Source: Conchocele bisecta (Eukaryota > Mollusca > Bivalvia > Lucinida > Thyasiridae). Taken from it: a DNA stretch of 64,000 bases. The position numbers and the translations under genes are program-made. The stretch covers positions 37,724,901 to 37,788,900 of the forward strand of contig CM055272.1 of the NCBI GenBank assembly GCA_029237695.1. The letters run 5' to 3'. The notes beneath the pieces are model-generated. The model ran no database searches. It was not told where the DNA came from and worked only from the letters and a program-made list of their open reading frames with translations. Below, piece after piece: positions 40,101 to 46,100 of the stretch (position 1 is its first letter; each line of letters starts with the position of its first letter).

Positions 40101-43100
40101 GGGTGAAGCAGTTGCAGAGATATAGTACACGAAAAAACTTTAACAAAAAAAGTCAAAGTAATTTGACCTTGACATTGGGCAACAGGATCGCGCTTTCCGC
40201 AAGCAGGTGCAACAATGATGATAAACACCCATGTGAATATCAAGGTATTGGGTGAAGCAGTTGCAGAGATATAGTACACGAAAAAACTTTAACAAAAAAA
40301 ATCAAAGTAATTTGACCTTGACATTGGGCACAGGATCGCGCTTTCTGCAAGCAGGTACAACAATGATGATAAACACCCATGTGAAGTATCAAGGTATTGG
40401 GTGAAGCAGTTGCAGAGATATAGTACACGAAAAAACTTTAACAAAAAAATTCAAAGTAATTTGACCTTGACATTGGGCACAGGATCGCGCTTTCCGCAAG
40501 CAGGTGCAACAATGATGATAAACACCCATGTGAAGTATCAAGGTATTGGGTGAAGCAGTTGCAGAGATATAGTACACAAAAAAAACTTTAACAAAAAAAA
40601 TTCAAAGTAATTTGACCTTGACATTGGGCACAGGATCGCGCTTTCCGCAAGCAGGTGCGACAATGATGATAAACAAGCAGTTGCAGAGATATAGTACACG
40701 AAAAAACTTTAACAAAAAAATCAAAGTAATTTGACCTTGACATTGGGCACAGGATCGCGCTTTCCGCAAGCAGGTGCGACATGATGATAACACCCATGTG
40801 AAGTATCAAGGTATTTGGAAGTGAAGCAGTTTGCAGAGATATAGTACAACGAAAAAACTTTAGCAAAAAAATTCAAAGTAATTTGTCCTTGACATTGGGC
40901 ACACCGGATCGCGCTTTCCGCAGCAGGTGCGACAATGATGATAAACACCCATGTGAAGTATCAATGGTATTGGGTGAAGCAGTTGCAGAGATATAGTATA
41001 ACGAAAAAAGTTTTAAACCACTTTACTACTGAGCGTACTGTTAAAAAGTTAACGTTGAAACAAAAATTGGCTAAGTCAATTTTATAACTAGAAATAATAG
41101 GTGAAGGTAAAAAATAAAGGTCACATGTTGGATAGTTGTATAATTTGTGGTAGGCACCCCTTGGTTATGAAGCTGTGAAAGTTTGGTGGTCCTAGGTGGT
41201 ACAGTACCAAAGAAATGGACTTAAACACGAAAACTTAACATTGTAAACGCGAAAACTTAACATTGAAAATGGCTAAGTCGACTGCGCGGAAAAAATGGGT
41301 GAAGTTAAAAAAAAAAAAAAAAAGTAAACATGTTGGATAGTGATATGTGGTGGTACCCCTTGATTATGAAGCTGTGAAAGTTTGGTGGTCCTAGGTGGTA
41401 CAGTACCAAAGGAAGGCTTAAACACGAAAACTTAACATTGTAAACGCGAAAACTTAACATGAAAATGGCTAAGTCGAATACGCGGAAAAAATGGGTCAAG
41501 TTAAAAAAAAAAAGTAACATGTTGGATAGTGATATGTGGTGGGCACCCCTTGATTATGAAGCTGTGAAAGTTTGGTGGTCCTAGGTGGTACAGTAACAAA
41601 GAAATGGACTCAAACACGAAAACTTAACATTGATTGTGGACGCCGCCCGCCGCCCGCCCGGCTTTCGCCAATCCAATAGCCTGGATTTTGTTTCAAAAAA
41701 ACCTGGCTAATAAAATTGATTTTGTGTGATATTTAAGAGCTTTTTATTTGTTTAAGTATATCAGTCATATAAGAAAAGCTAGCTAGCACCAGAAGCACAT
41801 ACCAAAGGAAGGTGATTTCATTGAAGCTGAGAATTAAAAAGTAAAAGTAGGCTGCTTAAATATTCGGGCTTGATCAGGATATTATACATTGGAGCTAAAG
41901 CAAATAAGCCTGGTGTTTGTTCTCTGCCGGTTTGGACACCTATCTTGCGTGGGTTACTCGACTTGACACATTCAATGAAATGTTTTTGTTACAAAAAAAT
42001 TGTTTTAATAAATACTATATGACCGTTATTAATGTCACCTGATGGTGTGAAATTGAGAATAATAAAGTAAAATACTAATACACTGCAGCTCCATTATAAC
42101 GCGATGGTCGGGGTCCAAGATTTCAAATCGCGATCGAATCCGATCGCGCTATAAAATTTCGGGACATCCACGGGTACTGGTATCATCCGCATTTCAGTTA
42201 GCAACTATTGCGGGAATTCCATTAGCAACGGACCCATATAAAATCATGTCATTTGAACAGAAGTTAAAGTAATTATTAATAATGACACTATGACATACAA
42301 ACTTGTATTAATGTATTAAACATACAAGTTATTTATCAAATCCTGCTTATTACGTTGCATAGTGCTCGAGATAGACAGACGCTTATTACAATGTATACTG
42401 CTCCCGATCAACAGGCGCTTAAAAGGATTAATTGATAATAAATAATGGTCACGTGTCCTGCCTATTCATGCGGACGATTAGCTGTTGATACGTGCATAAT
42501 CCCACCGACAATTCCGCATGAACTCTGAATTTTGTGTCAACTTTTCAACACCATTTACGGAAAATATTTTTTTTAATCCATTCCTTTCGGAATACACATT
42601 TACGGGTATGAAATTATTAAAAAAATAGAAATGTGGCCTGTCGGCACACGAATGCCCCCGCTGGCAGCCAAAGAAAACGAGGCATATTTGATTATAAGCC
42701 ATTTACCAGTGTTAAGGTTTTGAACGCACCAAGTATGTGACCTTGACCCTGGGCTTAGCGGGGGCGGGACGAATGTGGATTTGTCACAGGGCGGTAGAGG
42801 ACCATTGTAGCAATGCGTGTGTGAAATGTGAAGCAGATACGAACAAGGAAACAGAAATTATAAGGGTATAAAATAAAATATTTTTGTTATTTCTCAATGA
42901 AAGTATACGTTGTGACCACTCATTTGAACCGTCTCGACGAGACGGATTAAATGGTGGTCGCGGCATATACTTCTGAGTGCATAGAAGGAAAATATTTGTC
43001 CGCAAACATAAGTGCATAGAAGCAAAATATTTGTCCGCAAACATAAGCGTATCCTCAGCATGAAATGGGTTACTGCATGATTGCCACGTGATGCGATGAT

Positions 43101-46100
43101 GAAAGTCGCACGTTCGCGACGTCTGTGGCACATCAAAAGGCGTGTTGACCAATCAGTAACATTTCAAAACATAGCCTAAAGGTCACACAGTTTACAGCCT
43201 CGTGCTGAATGATGTCATACAATAAACACCTGTACACACAGCTGGGTTTATAGATTTTTTGCACAAAGCATCACACAAATCTCGTCTGTGTAATATGTGT
43301 CGGGTGTAATCGCATCTGGATTTGGAATTCATATCCCCTGACACGGATATTGCACGGTTCGGATAAGCAACACGAAAGGTCGTATGTCGCCGGACTTCCG
43401 TGCAATAGGGGGGTCGCACTGTATGCATATTAACATGATTACCTGATTAAAGGTATTACATTTGCTAACATACTAATAATAATGCTTTCATGGACTTTGA
43501 ATGTCGTTGTTTGAATAAACTTACAGAAATCACGAATCAACTAATTACGCAATGACTACGACGTCGGACGATTTTTTTTTGATTTTTTTTCTTTGTTTTC
43601 TTCGTTTTCCTTTTTCTTCTCTATTTTTTAAATATTTTTTGGGGATCCACGAGAGACCCGTGTTATAATAGATATCGCGCTATACGTGATCGCGTTATAA
43701 TGGAGCTGCAGTGCAGTCATGCTAATTAAACAGCTTACATGTAATTACGACAAGCTATTAAATGGTGCACCAAAGCAAGCTGCGGGATGGGATGTACTCA
43801 TCATGAAGATAATTACTTCCCAATGTATATAATTTCCAAAGCGAGGCTGGGTTCAAAAACAATAACAACAAAATAAGATGACCTAAGAAAATAAATTTAT
43901 TCGACTATTTTTGTAATTTTTGTGCAATTTTTAATTGATAAGAAGCAGATACACTCCACGATCGTGAAATAGCGAATAGTCAGGTGGAAGTGTATACAGC
44001 CAAGACGTTTTCCATGCATGCATACAGATTACAATAGAATGCAAAATACATGGCCAACTTTGTTGTGAAACCGGGAAAATGTTTGACCCTTGCAATAACG
44101 GCCACTTTTGCCACTGGCCTTTGTCGGCCGTTGTTCACAGGTTCGACTGTATATGGCAATAATGGATGAAATGGTATACAATACCTCATATTTGGTGCGC
44201 AAATGCTGTCCGCCACGAGGTTACAGTTCATTATCTTGTCTTTCTTGTTAATCGGGGCATCTTTCTTCCTGTAAATGATAACAATACAACAGTAATCCTG
44301 TAGCCTATATAACAAGATATAGAGCAATGTGACAAACATGTAAGGCAATATGACCAGTAGCCTATTTCATCAACATTGCAAAGTATACTTTAGTAGCAAA
44401 GTATACTTTGAGGGAGAAATTTTTTTACAGGCAACTTATATGTACAATTAGGTTCAGAAATATGACACAATTCTAGAATTAAACTAGTTTTTCCTATTCT
44501 TTTTTATCACTTTCTAGGCATATCTGTAGCCTATTTCATCAACATTGCAAAGTATACTTTAGTACCAAAGTACACTTTGAGGGAGAAATTTTCAATTTTA
44601 TGATAAATTTATTAATTTTTATTATACTGAATTTATTACATTATCACAGCCATTTAATGGCTGTGATAATGTAATAAATTCAGTATAATAATTCTGCATA
44701 CTTTTAATCATGAAATATATGCATTTGTTAGTTCTATATGAAATAATGCATTTCAGGAAAAATAAATGATTTCTCCCTCAAAGTATACTTTGCTAGTAAA
44801 GTATACTTTGCAATGTTGATGAAATAGGCTACAGACCTCACGATTATAGATATTACTGAGATTGTATCTGACTCAGATGCTCAAAACAAAACAGTTTCAT
44901 TGTTCAGATATCAACACAGTTGTTGTAATCACTATGTCTCGCTTAAAATGTTCTGTACTGAAATATTCATTTAAGTCACAGAACAACTTGTCTACATTTG
45001 AGGGAGAAATTTTCAATTTTAGGATAAATTTATAAATTTTTATTATACTGAATTTATTACATTATCACAGCCATTTTGGCTGTGATAATGTAATAAATTC
45101 AGTATAATAATTCTGCATACATTTAATCATCAAATATATGCAGTAGTTAGTGCTATATGGAATAATGCATTTCGGGAAAAATAAATGATTTCTCCCTCAA
45201 AGTATACTTTGCTAGAAAAGTATACTTTGCAATGTTGGTGAAATCGGCTACAGATACAGTGTACCATGTGTTTGATTTAAGTTAGAGCAAACACTGAAAT
45301 TCTGCATTATGTGCTACAATTTTCCTGACTTTAGTCTCATTTGCATCAGCTCAAAACAAGAGCTGCTTGAGAACATAATAGCTCGACAATGGCAGCCTAC
45401 CAAATTTGGAGGGGTGAAAAACATGATAATTTTCTTTATTTCTCACCAAAAGGATATGTTGTTACCACTCATTTGAACTGCCTGATTAAGATGGTTCAAA
45501 TGAGTGGTAACAAGATGTATTTTCAGTAGCAAATAAGAAAATAGAAAATTAATTTGAGAAATTTTGATACCTGTGATTCTGTATTTGCATGAAATGGCTT
45601 AATAAATTGTCAAGTTACTAACCATGATAATCATTGAACAAGATAAAACAGAGATATGCACAGATTGCACTTATTCTTACACTACATTTAAAAATAAACA
45701 AAACATTCTCCGTTTTCATAATTATACATACATGTATCTTGGATATTGCAAAGAGTGGGGATACGGGGTATGGGGAATTCAGTGATTGGGGTTTCACGTC
45801 TGTACCACAGCAAGGTTATACACAGACGGGAAAGCATGTGTATGGAGGAGCACTGTGCATTCAGCACTGAAAATACAATTAAAACTTTCAACACTGAAAG
45901 ACAGTGCTCTGATACAATGCCAGGCACACTTTCTACACTGGAACACTTGGCGTCAGGTGTGAAACACAGTAACATTCACAGTTAAAACTTGAATCTTTAG
46001 GGACGGATTCATCATTCAGATATCTGGCTGTGATTGGAGAAATGGGGCTTATAGGTTATGCGATCCGTGTAGCCCCAGATCAGCCTGCGCATCCGCGCAG

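Noticed and set aside
39814..40948. Series of ~62-codon frames starting [13 protein letters not shown]
   Set aside because: Each is one 149-bp tandem unit read on the minus strand.
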